Assembly (NCBI RefSeq): GCF_900537065.1
Contig: NZ_UNRC01000001.1
Location: forward strand, 186,001-250,000
Direction: 5' to 3'
DNA length: 64,000 nt
From: Sphingorhabdus sp. Alg239-R122
Lineage (GTDB): Bacteria; Pseudomonadota; Alphaproteobacteria; Sphingomonadales; Sphingomonadaceae
Shown: positions 35,918-46,500 of the stretch, piece after piece
Position numbering within the stretch: position 1 is the first letter of the stretch
Layout of the letters: every line of letters starts with the position of its first letter
Made by a program: the position numbers and the translations under genes
The notes under the pieces: generated by a model
Told to the model about the DNA's origin: nothing
Database searches by the model: none
What the model saw: only the letters and a program-made list of their open reading frames with translations

Positions 35918-37123
35918 ATGCATAATCCTGAAGAAAAAGAGCCTGCACCTTCCCAAAGCATCAATCGTGTTGCGTTGATTGTAGCTGCCGGTAAGGGTGT
36001 CAGGGCTGGCGGTGTTTTACCCAAACAGTTTCGTGAATATATCGGCAAACCTTTGTTGCGTCATAGCGTGGAAGCATTTCAGAATAGCGGTCTTTTTGAC
36101 CGCTGTGTGGTCGTAATTGCGCATGACCAGAATGATATGGCCGCCGCTGCCTTAAATGGTCTGAAAGATATCAAATTTCTGCATGGCGGGGACACCCGCC
36201 AGAAATCTGTTTACAATGGTCTGGCCAGCATTGCCGAAAAAGGCGGCTGTGATGAAGTGTATATCCATGACGCCGCACGTCCGCGGTTAAGCTTTCGCGT
36301 TATTCAAAAACTGGTATTTGCATTACGCGAAAATAAGGGTGTGGTGCCAGTTTTACCGGTCGTGGACAGTTTATCACGGCGGCAGGATGGTCATCTGGCA
36401 GCTGCAATTAACCGGGATGGCCTGTGCCGTGTACAAACGCCGCAGGCTTTTCATTTTGATGCAATATATAATGCGCACAAAGCATATGAAGCTGAAACAG
36501 AGGCCACGGATGATGCCCGTGTTGCGCAGGCCGCGGCTATTGATATAGCATTGATAGATGGCGATGAAGCCTTGCGCAAAATAACATTTCCAGAAGATTT
36601 CAATGAAGTTGATAGCGAGCAAATTATGTCCAGCCATATAACCCGCACTGGTATGGGGTTTGATGTTCACCGATTGGTCAAAGGTGAGGAATTATGGTTG
36701 TGCGGCCTGCTGATTCCACATGACATGGGCCTAGCGGGGCACAGCGATGCAGACGTTGCGCTTCACGCCATCACTGATGCGTTGCTTGGATCAATAGCGG
36801 ATGGAGATATTGGTGATCATTTCCCACCTTCGGATGAAAGGTGGAAAGGCGCGAGATCTGATGTCTTTGTTGAATTTGCGAGTGAGCGCGTCAGGACGCA
36901 GGGCGGCAGCATCAATAATATTGATCTGACAATTATATGCGAAACCCCTAGAATCGGCCCTTACCGCGATGATATGCGGCAAAGGCTTGCTGATATGCTA
37001 GGCTTGGATATAGGTCAGGTAAGTGTCAAAGCCACCACGACGGAAAGGCTGGGTGCTACGGGTCGCGGGGAAGGTATTGCGGCACAGGCTGTAGTGACAA
37101 TAGCGATAGCGAAACCGGCATGA
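35918..37123 (+). CDS. ispDF: Bifunctional IspD/IspF (MEP pathway)
   Basis: A 401-residue fusion carrying two steps of isoprenoid precursor synthesis. The N-terminal half is IspD (MEP cytidylyltransferase): LIVAAGKGVRAGGVLPKQF, HDAARP and VQTPQAF (about 15-225). The C-terminal half is IspF (MEcPP synthase): GMGFDVHRLVKG with metal-binding Asp/His, GLAGHSDADVALHAITDALLG, DIGDHFPPSD, and ATTTERLGATGRGEGIAAQA. Such fusions are usual in alphaproteobacteria. ATG 35918 was chosen; a GTG two codons earlier is equally possible. It overlaps pncC by four bases. Confidence 0.96.
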   Translation: MHNPEEKEPAPSQSINRVALIVAAGKGVRAGGVLPKQFREYIGKPLLRHSVEAFQNSGLFDRCVVVIAHDQNDMAAAALNGLKDIKFLHGGDTRQKSVYNGLASIAEKGGCDEVYIHDAARPRLSFRVIQKLVFALRENKGVVPVLPVVDSLSRRQDGHLAAAINRDGLCRVQTPQAFHFDAIYNAHKAYEAETEATDDARVAQAAAIDIALIDGDEALRKITFPEDFNEVDSEQIMSSHITRTGMGFDVHRLVKGEELWLCGLLIPHDMGLAGHSDADVALHAITDALLGSIADGDIGDHFPPSDERWKGARSDVFVEFASERVRTQGGSINNIDLTIICETPRIGPYRDDMRQRLADMLGLDIGQVSVKATTTERLGATGRGEGIAAQAVVTIAIAKPA

Positions 37124-37623
37124 ATTATTTACTGCCTGAAGAACTTACTGATTCCGCACGAGATGTAATAGAGCAAAACAGCCCTTTAAAGCGTACAATC
37201 TGCGTTGCGGAGAGTTGTACTGGCGGCCTTGTATCCGCAGCGTTGACAGAAATAACCGGAAGTTCCGATGTCTTCCAACGCAGCTATATTACATATTCCA
37301 ATGCTGCCAAGCAGGAGGATCTGAAAGTAAGCCGCGATATAATCGATACGTTTGGAGCGGTTTCCATTGCCGTGGCATGGGCAATGGCGCGCGGGGCTCT
37401 TGAACAATCGGGTGCAGATGTTGCGGTTGCCATTACCGGAGTGGCGGGGCCAGGCGGCGGGACTGAAAAAAAACCGGTGGGCACCGTGGTTTTTGCCTGT
37501 GCCAAAAAAGGCGAGGATCCAGAGCAGGTTGTTGCAGAACTCAAGCAATTCGGATCGGATAAGAACCGCGCGGAAATCAGGCTTCAGGCGGCATTGTGCG
37601 CGCTTGACTTACTTCTGCCGTAA
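37120..37623 (+). CDS. pncC: CinA C-terminal-type nicotinamide-nucleotide amidase
   Basis: A 167-residue protein matching the stand-alone C-terminal CinA domain, which deamidates nicotinamide mononucleotide in NAD salvage. Motifs: VAESCTGGLVSAALTEITGSSDVFQRSYITYSN, where the catalytic Ser lies in the ESCTGG segment, and VAITGVAGPGGGTEKKPVGTVVFA. The N-terminal molybdopterin-binding-like half of full CinA is absent. ATG overlaps the ispDF stop (ATGA). It converges on and overlaps the 3' end of the coq10-like gene by about 40 bases. Confidence 0.92.
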   Translation: MNYLLPEELTDSARDVIEQNSPLKRTICVAESCTGGLVSAALTEITGSSDVFQRSYITYSNAAKQEDLKVSRDIIDTFGAVSIAVAWAMARGALEQSGADVAVAITGVAGPGGGTEKKPVGTVVFACAKKGEDPEQVVAELKQFGSDKNRAEIRLQAALCALDLLLP

Positions 37624-38042
37624 AGCGCATCTGCCCGCGTTTCAAATGCAGAAACCATCTTGCAAAATGCCCTGTCAAAATATTGCCCGGCAAGTGATTC
37701 AAAGAAACGGTTGTGAAAAGAAAACGAGACGTAAAAGTCGACTTCACAGCCATCGCTAACACTGCGAAATTGCCAATCATTTTCAAGATTCTTAAGCGGC
37801 CCATCAAGATATTCAACGCGTATTTCCTTGCCGGGAACTTTGCTGACACGCGAAGTAAAGCGCTCTCTAAGCTGGTTAAAACCCACAACCATATCGGCGA
37901 CCATCTCGGTTTCGCTGTCACTTTTAATGCGGGTCGCTATTACCCAGGGCAGGAATTCAGGATAGCTGCCGACATCAGCGACCAACGCAAACATCTGCTT
38001 CGCTGTATAAGGCAGCTTACGCGTTTCGTGATGCGATGGCAT
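37584..38042 (-). CDS. Coq10/RatA-like START-domain protein
   Basis: A 152-residue START/polyketide-cyclase-fold protein of the Coq10 family, linked to ubiquinone handling in respiration; bacterial members are also called RatA. It shows PYTAKQMFALVADVGSYPEFLPWV near the N-terminus, VVGFNQLRERFTSRV, and a final WQFRSVSDGCEVDFYVSFSFHNRFFESLAG. ATG 38042 is 10 bases after the lipA stop and begins the conserved sequence; the longer in-frame extension overlaps lipA and is not coding. The lipA-coq10 pair suggests one message. The last 40 bases overlap convergent pncC. Confidence 0.88.
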   Translation of the reverse strand: MPSHHETRKLPYTAKQMFALVADVGSYPEFLPWVIATRIKSDSETEMVADMVVGFNQLRERFTSRVSKVPGKEIRVEYLDGPLKNLENDWQFRSVSDGCEVDFYVSFSFHNRFFESLAGQYFDRAFCKMVSAFETRADALYGRSKSSAHNAA

Positions 38043-38052
38043 AATCTCGACC

Positions 38053-39000
38053 CTAGGCCTTGGAAGATGCCGCTTTAGCAAGTTTTTCCTGCCGTGCGGT
38101 GCGCAGCCGCTCAAAATCATCGCCAGCATGGTAGCTTGAACGCGTAAGCGGACTAGAAGCCACCAACAAAAAACCCTTTGCTCTTGCAATGGCTGCATAG
38201 GCATCAAAAGCTTTAGGTGTCACAAAATCCATGACTTTGGTGTGCTTCGGTGTAGGTTGAAGATATTGCCCCATAGTCATGAAATCGATATCGGCTGAGC
38301 GCATATCATCCATCACCTGATGCACCTCAAGCCGTTCCTCACCCAGGCCAAGCATGATGCCGGATTTTGTGAAAATGGACGGATCATGGCTTTTCACGTC
38401 TTCCAGCAACCTTAGTGATGCATAATAACGTGCGCCCGGGCGTATGGTCGGGTAGAGCCTAGGCACCGTTTCCAGGTTGTGGTTATAGACATCGGGCCGG
38501 GCCGTAACGATCGCTTCAATTGCCGCGCGCGATTTGTTGCGGAAATCAGGTGTTAGAATCTCGATAGTCGTTGACGGCGTAGTGCGGCGGAGCGCTTCAA
38601 TCACTTTCACAAACTGCCCTGCCCCGCCATCGGGAAGATCATCACGGTCCACTGACGTTATAACAATATGCTCCAGCCCCATGGCAGCGGCGGCGTCGGC
38701 TGTATGCTGTGGTTCCAGTTTATCCACTGCACGCGGCATGCCTGTTTTGACATTACAGAATGCACAGGCACGGGTACACACATCGCCAAGTATCATGACG
38801 GTCGCATGTTTTTTGGTCCAGCACTCTCCGATATTGGGGCATGCAGCTTCCTCACACACTGTGTTGAGATTAAGCTCCCGCATCAAACGGCGGGTTTCAT
38901 TGAAGCCCTTGCTGGTAGGTGCTTTTACCCGGATCCAGTCGGGTTTGCGTTGCCGCGGCTCGCGCTTTGACATATCAGGTATTTTTGAAATCTCGTTCAT
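38053..39000 (-). CDS. lipA: Lipoyl synthase
   Basis: A 315-residue radical SAM enzyme that inserts two sulfurs into protein-bound octanoyl groups to make lipoate, needed for the E2 encoded at 8.9 kb. The auxiliary cluster motif is [13 protein letters not shown] (CX4CX5C), and the SAM cluster motif is [10 protein letters not shown] (CX3CX2C). Other conserved pieces are [24 protein letters not shown] and [11 protein letters not shown], whose Ser contacts the auxiliary cluster. Begins 64 bases from the divergent carbonic anhydrase start. Confidence 0.97.
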   Translation of the reverse strand: MNEISKIPDMSKREPRQRKPDWIRVKAPTSKGFNETRRLMRELNLNTVCEEAACPNIGECWTKKHATVMILGDVCTRACAFCNVKTGMPRAVDKLEPQHTADAAAAMGLEHIVITSVDRDDLPDGGAGQFVKVIEALRRTTPSTTIEILTPDFRNKSRAAIEAIVTARPDVYNHNLETVPRLYPTIRPGARYYASLRLLEDVKSHDPSIFTKSGIMLGLGEERLEVHQVMDDMRSADIDFMTMGQYLQPTPKHTKVMDFVTPKAFDAYAAIARAKGFLLVASSPLTRSSYHAGDDFERLRTARQEKLAKAASSKA

Positions 39001-39064
39001 GGAGCCTAGATAACGATGGAAAGGCTGCCATGCCAGCCCTTAATGCACACCAAACGGAGAATAT

Positions 39065-39703
39065 ATGACAAATTTTTCGGACCTTATCGCTGGATATCAC
39101 CGGTTTCGTGAAAACGACTGGAACAATCAACGTGACCGTTGGTGTCAACTGAGTCAGGGCCAGAGCCCGAAAACCATGATTATCGCCTGTTCTGACAGTA
39201 GAGTTGACCCTACCCAGATTTTTGACACCAGTCCGGGAGAGATATTTGTCGTACGCAATGTAGCTGCACTCGTGCCGCCTTATGAGACTGGTGGGGGTTA
39301 CCATGGTGTTTCTGCGGCCCTTGAATTTGCAGTGACACAGCTGAAAGTTGAAGAGATAGTGGTGATGGGTCATGGTGCATGCGGCGGCTGCAAAGCCGCA
39401 CTGGAACGCAGCTTTGACGAAAGCGATTTTGGCGAAGGCGGTTTTATAAAACAGTGGATAGAGTTACTTGAACCTGCCCGGGAGGCTGTGGCAAGCCAAA
39501 CGCATGAAACTGCACATGATGCCGATATCGCCATGGAGCAGGCAGGAGTGCAAGTCAGCCTCGTGAACCTACGCACATTTCCTTTTGTTGCAAAAGCCGA
39601 AGAAACAGGCACATTGAAACTGCATGGCTCTCATTTTGCAATAGAAACTGGCATATTGCACGTTCTGGATCAGGCCAGCGGCAAATTCGCTCCGGCTTCA
39701 TAA
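39065..39703 (+). CDS. can: Beta-class carbonic anhydrase
   Basis: A 212-residue zinc enzyme interconverting CO2 and bicarbonate. Ligands: Cys42-Ser-Asp44-Ser-Arg46 in IIACSDSRVDP, then His103 and Cys106 in VMGHGACGGC. FVVRNVAALVPPYE is also typical. It divides its upstream region with divergent lipA. Its stop overlaps the next ATG by one base (TAATG), so the NYN-domain gene is translationally coupled to it. That pairing has no obvious functional reason. Confidence 0.95.
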   Translation: MTNFSDLIAGYHRFRENDWNNQRDRWCQLSQGQSPKTMIIACSDSRVDPTQIFDTSPGEIFVVRNVAALVPPYETGGGYHGVSAALEFAVTQLKVEEIVVMGHGACGGCKAALERSFDESDFGEGGFIKQWIELLEPAREAVASQTHETAHDADIAMEQAGVQVSLVNLRTFPFVAKAEETGTLKLHGSHFAIETGILHVLDQASGKFAPAS

Positions 39704-40416
39704 TGACAGATCATTCACGGAAAAACCCGAACATCGCGCTTTTGATCGACGCCGATAATGCCTCCCCTGCAGGACTGGATCCGGTCCTGACAGTGCTGGC
39801 GGAACTGGGTACGGTGAATATCCGCCGCGCCTATGGCAACTGGCGCAAGGCGTCGCTCAAGGGTTGGGCGGATATCGTCCATAAATACGGTATCGAGCCG
39901 CAGCAGAAGTTCGACATTACCCGCGGCAAGAACGCAACAGACATGAAAATGACCATTGATGCCATGGACCTGATATTCGGCGGGTGTGTGGATGGCTTTG
40001 GTATCATGTCTTCGGACAGTGATTTCATGCCGCTTGCCATGCGTATCCGCCAGGATGGTCTTCCTGTATACGGATTCGGTGATGCCAAGACGCCTGATGG
40101 CTTTCGCCAGGCTTGTTCGCGCTTTATTGATGTACATGCGCTCATTAAATCCGAAATCGCGAATGGCTCCTCACCTGAGGGGCAAAATGTTGATGAGGAA
40201 CTGTTAAAGCTGCTCATTGATGCCTATCAGGCCAGCAAGCGCGATGATAAAGGTTTTGCCAGTCTGAGTGAGGTCGGCAAGATTGCCGGCAATCGGTCAA
40301 GTTTTGATGTCCGCAACTATGGTTTTGCACGATTGAGCGACATGTTTGAGGCCGCCGCAGAATTCAAGACAGAGCGGCGCGAAAATGGCACGCTCTACGT
40401 TAAACGTTTGAGGTAA
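39703..40416 (+). CDS. NYN-domain (PIN-like) nuclease with C-terminal OST-HTH/LOTUS-like region
   Basis: A 237-residue protein. The N-terminal NYN domain, a PIN-fold nuclease relative, shows LLIDADNASPAG with catalytic Asp residues, ITRGKNATDMKMTIDAMDL and IMSSDSDFMPLAMRIRQDG, then GFGDAKTPDGFRQACSRFI. The C-terminal 80 residues (ELLKLLIDAYQASKRDDKGFASLSEVGKIAG through FARLSDMFEAA) fit an OST-HTH/LOTUS RNA-binding module. It is probably an RNA-targeting nuclease of unknown specificity. It overlaps the carbonic anhydrase stop. Confidence 0.85.
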   Translation: MTDHSRKNPNIALLIDADNASPAGLDPVLTVLAELGTVNIRRAYGNWRKASLKGWADIVHKYGIEPQQKFDITRGKNATDMKMTIDAMDLIFGGCVDGFGIMSSDSDFMPLAMRIRQDGLPVYGFGDAKTPDGFRQACSRFIDVHALIKSEIANGSSPEGQNVDEELLKLLIDAYQASKRDDKGFASLSEVGKIAGNRSSFDVRNYGFARLSDMFEAAAEFKTERRENGTLYVKRLR

Positions 40417-40477
40417 GCGAAGCAGTTTTCCACTGCGAGGCGTGACATTTGTGCGGGAGTTGCTAGAGACGCTTTCC

Positions 40478-41902
40478 ATGCAGACAGGTATTTACATCTC
40501 CCTCGCCCTTTATTTCATCGCCATGCTAGGCATCGGCCTATATGCATGGAAGAAATCCACTGATGATGTCAGCGGCTATATGTTGGGCGGGCGCAATCTT
40601 CCGCCCGCTGTTGCGGCCCTGTCCGCCGGGGCTTCGGATATGTCTGGCTGGCTGATGCTGGGGCTACCCGGGGCCATGTTTGCCAGCGGTATGTCGTCCA
40701 GCTGGATAGCGATCGGACTTTTTATCGGCGCATTCCTCAACTGGATTATCGTTGCACCGCGTTTGCGCCAGCAGACCCAAGATTATGATGATGCCCTCAC
40801 CATCCCCGATTTTTTTGAGAAACGCTTTGCCGATAACAGCCATTTGCTGCGGGTGATCGCTTCCGTCGTCATTATCATATTCTTTACGCTATATACTTCC
40901 TCAGGACTCGTTGCCGGCGGCAAGTTGTTTGAAAGCGCGTTCGGGCAAAGTTATGAAACCGGTCTCTGGGTGACTGCAGGTGTAGTGCTCGCCTACACCA
41001 TGTTTGGCGGTTTTCTGGCTGTCAGCCTGACTGATTTTGTGCAGGGCTGCATCATGTTTGTAGCGCTTATCCTCGTGCCTGTTGTCGCTCTCACCTCATC
41101 TGGCGGATTTGCCGGAACGGTGGACACTATCCGTTCCATCAACCCTGACTTGCTCTCTCTTTTCACCGGCACGACCATAATCGGTATTATCAGCGCGATG
41201 AGTTGGGGTCTCGGTTATTTCGGGCAACCGCACATTATCGTACGGTTTATGGCAGTGCGCTCGGTTGCCGATGTACCGGCGGCGCGCAATATCGGCATGG
41301 GCTGGATGTTTGTGACGCTGTTGGGTGCGCTCGCCATGGGACTGACTGGCCTTGCCTATGCCACGCAGAACAACATTGCCGTGGAAGACCCGGAAACCAT
41401 TTTCATGATTCTGGCTGACTTGCTTTTCCACCCGCTTATCACTGGATTCTTGCTGGCCGCCATATTGGCCGCAATCATGAGCACCATTTCTTCGCAACTG
41501 CTGGTATCGTCCAGCTCGCTGACAGAAGATTTCTACAAACTATTCGTTCACCGTGATGCCAGCCAAAAAGAGCTCGTAACTGTGGGTCGTTTCTCGGTGC
41601 TTGCCGTGGCGCTGTTCGCGATATTCCTTGCCTACAACCCCGAAAACAGCGTGCTGGGCCTGGTTAGCAATGCCTGGGCAGGCTTTGGTGCGGCATTTGG
41701 CCCACTTGTTATCCTGTCGCTGACATGGAAAGGCATGACGCGGGGCGGGGCGCTTGCTGGCATGGTTGTCGGCGCGGTCACGGTTCTGCTCTGGATCAAT
41801 ATGGGCTGGAGTAGCTGGCTCTATGAAATCGTGCCGGGATTCGTGCTCTCGCTGCTGACTATTGTGATCGTAAGCCTAATGAACCACGGTCCAGAAAATT
41901 AG
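40478..41902 (+). CDS. putP: Sodium/proline symporter
   Basis: A 474-residue SSS-family membrane protein expected to import proline with Na+. About 13 membrane helices are visible. YMLGGRNLPPAVAALSAGASDMSGWLMLGLPGAM is the conserved signature of PutP, with TM1 in YISLALYFIAMLGIGLYAW. FGQPHIIVRFMAVRS and SSQLLVSSSSLTEDFY match the Na+/substrate region. ATG 40478 aligns with E. coli PutP's start; a GTG 12 codons upstream would add a non-conserved lead. It converges on the acyl-CoA ligase gene, 31 bases away. Confidence 0.93.
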   Translation: MQTGIYISLALYFIAMLGIGLYAWKKSTDDVSGYMLGGRNLPPAVAALSAGASDMSGWLMLGLPGAMFASGMSSSWIAIGLFIGAFLNWIIVAPRLRQQTQDYDDALTIPDFFEKRFADNSHLLRVIASVVIIIFFTLYTSSGLVAGGKLFESAFGQSYETGLWVTAGVVLAYTMFGGFLAVSLTDFVQGCIMFVALILVPVVALTSSGGFAGTVDTIRSINPDLLSLFTGTTIIGIISAMSWGLGYFGQPHIIVRFMAVRSVADVPAARNIGMGWMFVTLLGALAMGLTGLAYATQNNIAVEDPETIFMILADLLFHPLITGFLLAAILAAIMSTISSQLLVSSSSLTEDFYKLFVHRDASQKELVTVGRFSVLAVALFAIFLAYNPENSVLGLVSNAWAGFGAAFGPLVILSLTWKGMTRGGALAGMVVGAVTVLLWINMGWSSWLYEIVPGFVLSLLTIVIVSLMNHGPEN

Positions 41903-41933
41903 GGAAAGCAGAAACCCGTAATACTCGGAAATA

Positions 41934-43541
41934 TCACGTATCGGCGAAACTGAAATCCTTATACCGCTTACGTAATTCGGTCTTGAGCAGCTTACCTGTT
42001 GCTGTGTGAGGCAGGTCATCGACAAACAGCACCTCGTCCGGCAACCACCATTTGGCGACGTGATCAGTAAGATGCGCAATGACCTCATCCTTGCTGATAT
42101 CCGCCCCCTCATTTTTGACAATCAACAGCAGCGGCCGTTCATCCCATTTCGGGTGCGGCATACCAATGGCCGCGGCTTCCACCACGCCTTCCATACCGAC
42201 AGCGGCATTCTCCAGATCAACCGAGCTAATCCATTCACCGCCCGACTTAATGACATCCTTGGCACGATCCGTAATCTGCATCACACCGTCGGGATGGATA
42301 ACGGCGACATCGCCCGTATCGAACCATCCATCTTTGGTGAGTGCATCTTCTTCGGCCTTGAAATAGCGTTTGATGACCCATGGTCCGCGGATTTGCAGAC
42401 GCCCGCTGCTTTCCCCGTCGCGAGGCTGCAACACGCCTTCATCATTCACTACGCGCAGTTCAACACCAAAAGGTACCCTGCCCTGTTTGACCACCACATC
42501 AACCTGCTCATCGAAGCTCAGGTCATCCCAGTCGGGTGAAGGCGACCCCATGGTGCCAATGGGCGAGGTTTCGGTCATGCCCCAGGCATGATTGACGCGC
42601 GCGCCCATTTTCATAATGCGCTCAATCATCGCGCGCGGCGCAGCCGACCCGCCAATTGTCACAACTTTCAGATATTCGGGCGCTTCACCACTGGCATCCA
42701 TATGCTGGAACATGGCCAGCCAGACTGTCGGTACGCCTGCGCTATGCGTCACTTTTTCCCGGTTCATTAACATAGTGAGGACTGCCGGGTCATTAACGGC
42801 GGCATAGACGAATTTGAGGCCCGCCAGTGCGCCTGCAAATGGCAGACCCCATGCCGCCGCGTGGAACATTGGCACCACCGGCAACGCGACAGAGGTGGTC
42901 GAAAGGTCGAAAATAGCAGGCTGTATCTCGGCCATCGCATGGATTGTCGTGGAACGATGCTCATAAAGCACGCCCTTGGGATTGCCGGTTGTGCCGCTGG
43001 TGTAGCAGAGCATACAAGGTTCGCGTTCGTCGCCATCAACCCACGTGAAATCATCGTCATAACGGTCCAGCAGGTCCTCGAAACCCTGTGCATCGCTACC
43101 CTCTGACGAATCGTAGCAGATATAATGCTTGATGCTGGTCCACTGAGCCTTGAGCTTATCAATAATGGGCTGGAACGCTGCGTCATAGAGCAGCACCTGA
43201 TCCTCGGCATGGTTGGCGATGTAGACCAGTTGATCCTCAAACAGGCGCGGGTTGATGGTGTGGATGACACCGCCCATACCGATTGCGCCATACCAGCTTA
43301 CCAGATGACGGCTATGGTTCATGCCCAGCGTTGCCACGCGATCGCCTTTTTTCAGGCCCATGTCGGTGAGCGCCTTGGCAAGGCGCCGTGCGTCGCGAGA
43401 GATTCCGGCCCAATCGGTACGTGTTTCACTGCCATCGGCCCAATAAGTAACGATTTCCCGGTTTCCATGCTCTTTCGCCGCATGGTCCAGCATGTGCATG
43501 ACACGTAATTTGAAATCCTGCATTCCGCCCAGCATGGTCAT
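41934..43541 (-). CDS. Acyl-CoA ligase (AlkK-like medium/long-chain)
   Basis: A 535-residue ANL-superfamily enzyme that activates fatty acids to acyl-CoA through acyl-AMP. The P-loop is [19 protein letters not shown] (about 184-202). The A5 motif is [13 protein letters not shown], and the C-terminal hinge is [21 protein letters not shown], with the catalytic Lys in [11 protein letters not shown]. The pattern fits the AlkK/medium-chain group more than the E. coli FadD type. Fatty-acid activation could supply PHA precursors or beta-oxidation. dnaE starts its downstream run about 27 bases upstream on the same strand. Confidence 0.9.
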   Translation of the reverse strand: MTMLGGMQDFKLRVMHMLDHAAKEHGNREIVTYWADGSETRTDWAGISRDARRLAKALTDMGLKKGDRVATLGMNHSRHLVSWYGAIGMGGVIHTINPRLFEDQLVYIANHAEDQVLLYDAAFQPIIDKLKAQWTSIKHYICYDSSEGSDAQGFEDLLDRYDDDFTWVDGDEREPCMLCYTSGTTGNPKGVLYEHRSTTIHAMAEIQPAIFDLSTTSVALPVVPMFHAAAWGLPFAGALAGLKFVYAAVNDPAVLTMLMNREKVTHSAGVPTVWLAMFQHMDASGEAPEYLKVVTIGGSAAPRAMIERIMKMGARVNHAWGMTETSPIGTMGSPSPDWDDLSFDEQVDVVVKQGRVPFGVELRVVNDEGVLQPRDGESSGRLQIRGPWVIKRYFKAEEDALTKDGWFDTGDVAVIHPDGVMQITDRAKDVIKSGGEWISSVDLENAAVGMEGVVEAAAIGMPHPKWDERPLLLIVKNEGADISKDEVIAHLTDHVAKWWLPDEVLFVDDLPHTATGKLLKTELRKRYKDFSFADT

Positions 43542-43568
43542 TCTCCCGATTATATGTTTTGGTATGTA

Positions 43569-46500
43569 TTATTTTACAGCATGCAGCCCTTTGTCCACGC
43601 TCAGCGCGATATTGGCAAGTCCCTCTATCGGTTCCAGCGCATCGGCAAGTTCTGCGTCCAGACTACGTCCGTTGCACAGTTTCATATGTGCAGCGGCTTC
43701 TCCATCCACCATCAGGCGCGCATATATAACGCCACGGCCTTTGTCTTGTGCTTCCACAGTCATGGCAAGCTGTGGGAAGGCGCTGGCATCATGCACATCA
43801 AGATCAAGCCGCATTCTGGCGGACCCTTTAATGCCTTCCAGTGGCTGTGCGGAGCGGATGGTTACACGCGGTGGCTGATCCTCCGACGGTGTGTCGAGTT
43901 CAACATTGAGCAGCACACAGGCGGAGGCCTTGGCAAAATCCATCATCGGTTCGACCATATGCTCCTCGAAACAGCTGGCCGAGAACTGGCCAGACTGGTC
44001 CGACATATCAGCCATGATGAAGTCCTTGCCACGCTTGGTCTTGCGCCGTTGTACCGATTCCACCAAAGCCGCCATGACAGCGGGACGGCGCGATCCCGGC
44101 TGCCCCCTGCTTTCCATCAGCGCGGCATAGGTGCGTGCGCCGTTGGCGCTTGCAATCGCCTTGTATTGTTCCACCGGGTGCGCGGCGAAGTAAAAACCAA
44201 ATGCGTCTTTCTCATACGCCATTTTCTCACCGATCGACCAGTTTTTATCGCATGACAGCCGCATCGTCTGTCCGGCATTGTCATCTTCCGCACCAAACAG
44301 ACCACCCTGCCCGCTTATCCGTGAGCTGTGCGCGTCAGCCGCCACGGCCAGAATGACATCGGCAGAAGCGTGGATAGCTGCGCGGTCTGTGTTCAGGCTG
44401 TCAAATGCACCTGCCGCAGCCAGGTTTTCAAGGGCGCGCTTGTTGAGCATTGACGGATCAATCCGGTTTGCCATGTCATCCAGCGAGGTGTACCAGCCAT
44501 TTTCCTCCCGCTCTGCCGTAATCTGCGACATGGCCTTCTCACCAACATTTTTCAGGCCTGCCAGCGCATAACGCACGGCATAGCCGTCATCGCTGTGTTC
44601 CACAGAAAATTCAGCCTGACTGCGGTTGACGCAAGGCGGCTCACAGGCAATATCCAGCTTGCGCATGTCATCGACAAAAATGTTGAGCTTGTCAGTCTGG
44701 TGCATGTCAAAACACATAGAAGCCGCGAAAAATTCGTGCGGGTAATGTGTTTTGAGCCAAGCCGTCTGATAAGCGAGTAACGCGTATGCGGCGGCATGGC
44801 TTTTATTGAAGCCATAGCCTGCAAACTTGTCGATCAGGTCGAACAGTTGGTTCGCTTTTTTGCCGTCAATATTATTTTGCGCAGCACCATCGACAAAACG
44901 GTTACGCTGCTTGTCCATTTCGGCCTGGATCTTTTTACCCATCGCGCGGCGCAAAAGATCTGCATCTCCAAGTGAATAACCGGCAAGCACCTGTGCCGCC
45001 TGCATCACCTGTTCCTGGTAGACGATAATGCCATAGGTTTCCGAGAGAATGTCTTTCAACAAAGGGTGCGGATATTCGATATCTTCCTTGCCGTTCTTGC
45101 GTGCGCCAAAGCTTGGAATATTGTCCATCGGACCCGGACGGTAAAGCGAAACAAGTGCGATGATATCGCCAAAATTGGTTGGCTTCACTGCCGCCAGCGT
45201 GCGGCGCATGCCTTCGGATTCGAGCTGGAATACGCCCACCGTGTCACCGCGCTGGAGTAGCTCATAGACTTTGGGATCATCCCAGGCCAGTGCATCCAAA
45301 TCGATATCAATGCCGCGCCTGGCGAGCATCTGCACCGCTTTTTGCAGCACCGAAAGTGTTTTCAGGCCCAGAAAGTCGAATTTCACCAACCCCGCGACCT
45401 CGACAAATTTCATGTCAAACTGCGTCACAGGCATGTCGGAGCGCGGGTCGCGATAAAGAGGGACAAGGCCTGCAAGCGGACGGTCGCCAATCACCACGCC
45501 GGCAGCATGGGTCGAACTGTGCCGTGGCAGGCCTTCAAGCTGCATGGCAAGATCAAATAGCCGCTTTATTTCAGGCACAGTTTCATATTCACGGCGCAGG
45601 TCGGAAATCCCCTCCAGCGCCATTGGCAATGTCCACGGGTCGGTGGGATGGTTGGGTACCAGCTTGCACAGCCTGTCCACTTGTCCATAGGGCATTTGCA
45701 GCACGCGGCCCGTGTCACGCAGGACGGCACGCGCTTTCAGCTTACCGAAAGTGATGATCTGCGCGACATGGTCGTTGCCATATTTCTGCTGCACATAACG
45801 GATGACTTCGCCGCGTCGTGTCTCACAAAAGTCGATATCGAAATCGGGCATCGACACACGTTCGGGATTGAGAAACCGTTCAAAAAGTAACCCGAGTTTG
45901 AGCGGATCAAGGTCGGTGATGGTGAGCGCCCATGCCACGACGCTACCCGCACCTGATCCGCGACCCGGCCCCACCGGAATGTCATTATCCTTGGCCCATT
46001 TGATAAAGTCGGCAACAATCAGGAAATATCCTGGGAAACCCATGCCAACAATCACGTCAATCTCGAAAGCAAGTCGGTCGTAATAGGCATTGCGCTCATC
46101 TTCGCTCAGGTCGGGATAAGCTTTAAGCCGTTCATCAAGCCCAGCCTTGGAATCGCGTTTCAGCTGCTCAACCTCGCCCTGCAAATCACCGGCCAAACTG
46201 GGTAGGATGGGTGCACGTTTTGGCGGCACGATCGCACATCTTTGCGCAATGACCAGTGTGTTTGTGAGTGCTTCGGGAATGTCGCTAAACAATTCCTGCA
46301 TCATCTTGCCCGATTTCACCCAGTTTTCGGGCGCGCCTTTAATCCGGTCTTCGCTTTCAACATATTCCCCATGTGCAATGCACAACATGGCGTCGTGCGC
46401 ATCATGGAATGTCGGATCGGCAAAACAGGACGGATTTGTCGCGACCAATGGCAGGTCACGGGCATAGGCAAGGTCAAGCAACGCGTTCTCTGCCGCCTGT

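Noticed and set aside
38043-38207. Longer Coq10-like start
   Set aside because: Extension is inside lipA; the ATG at 38042 begins the conserved START domain.
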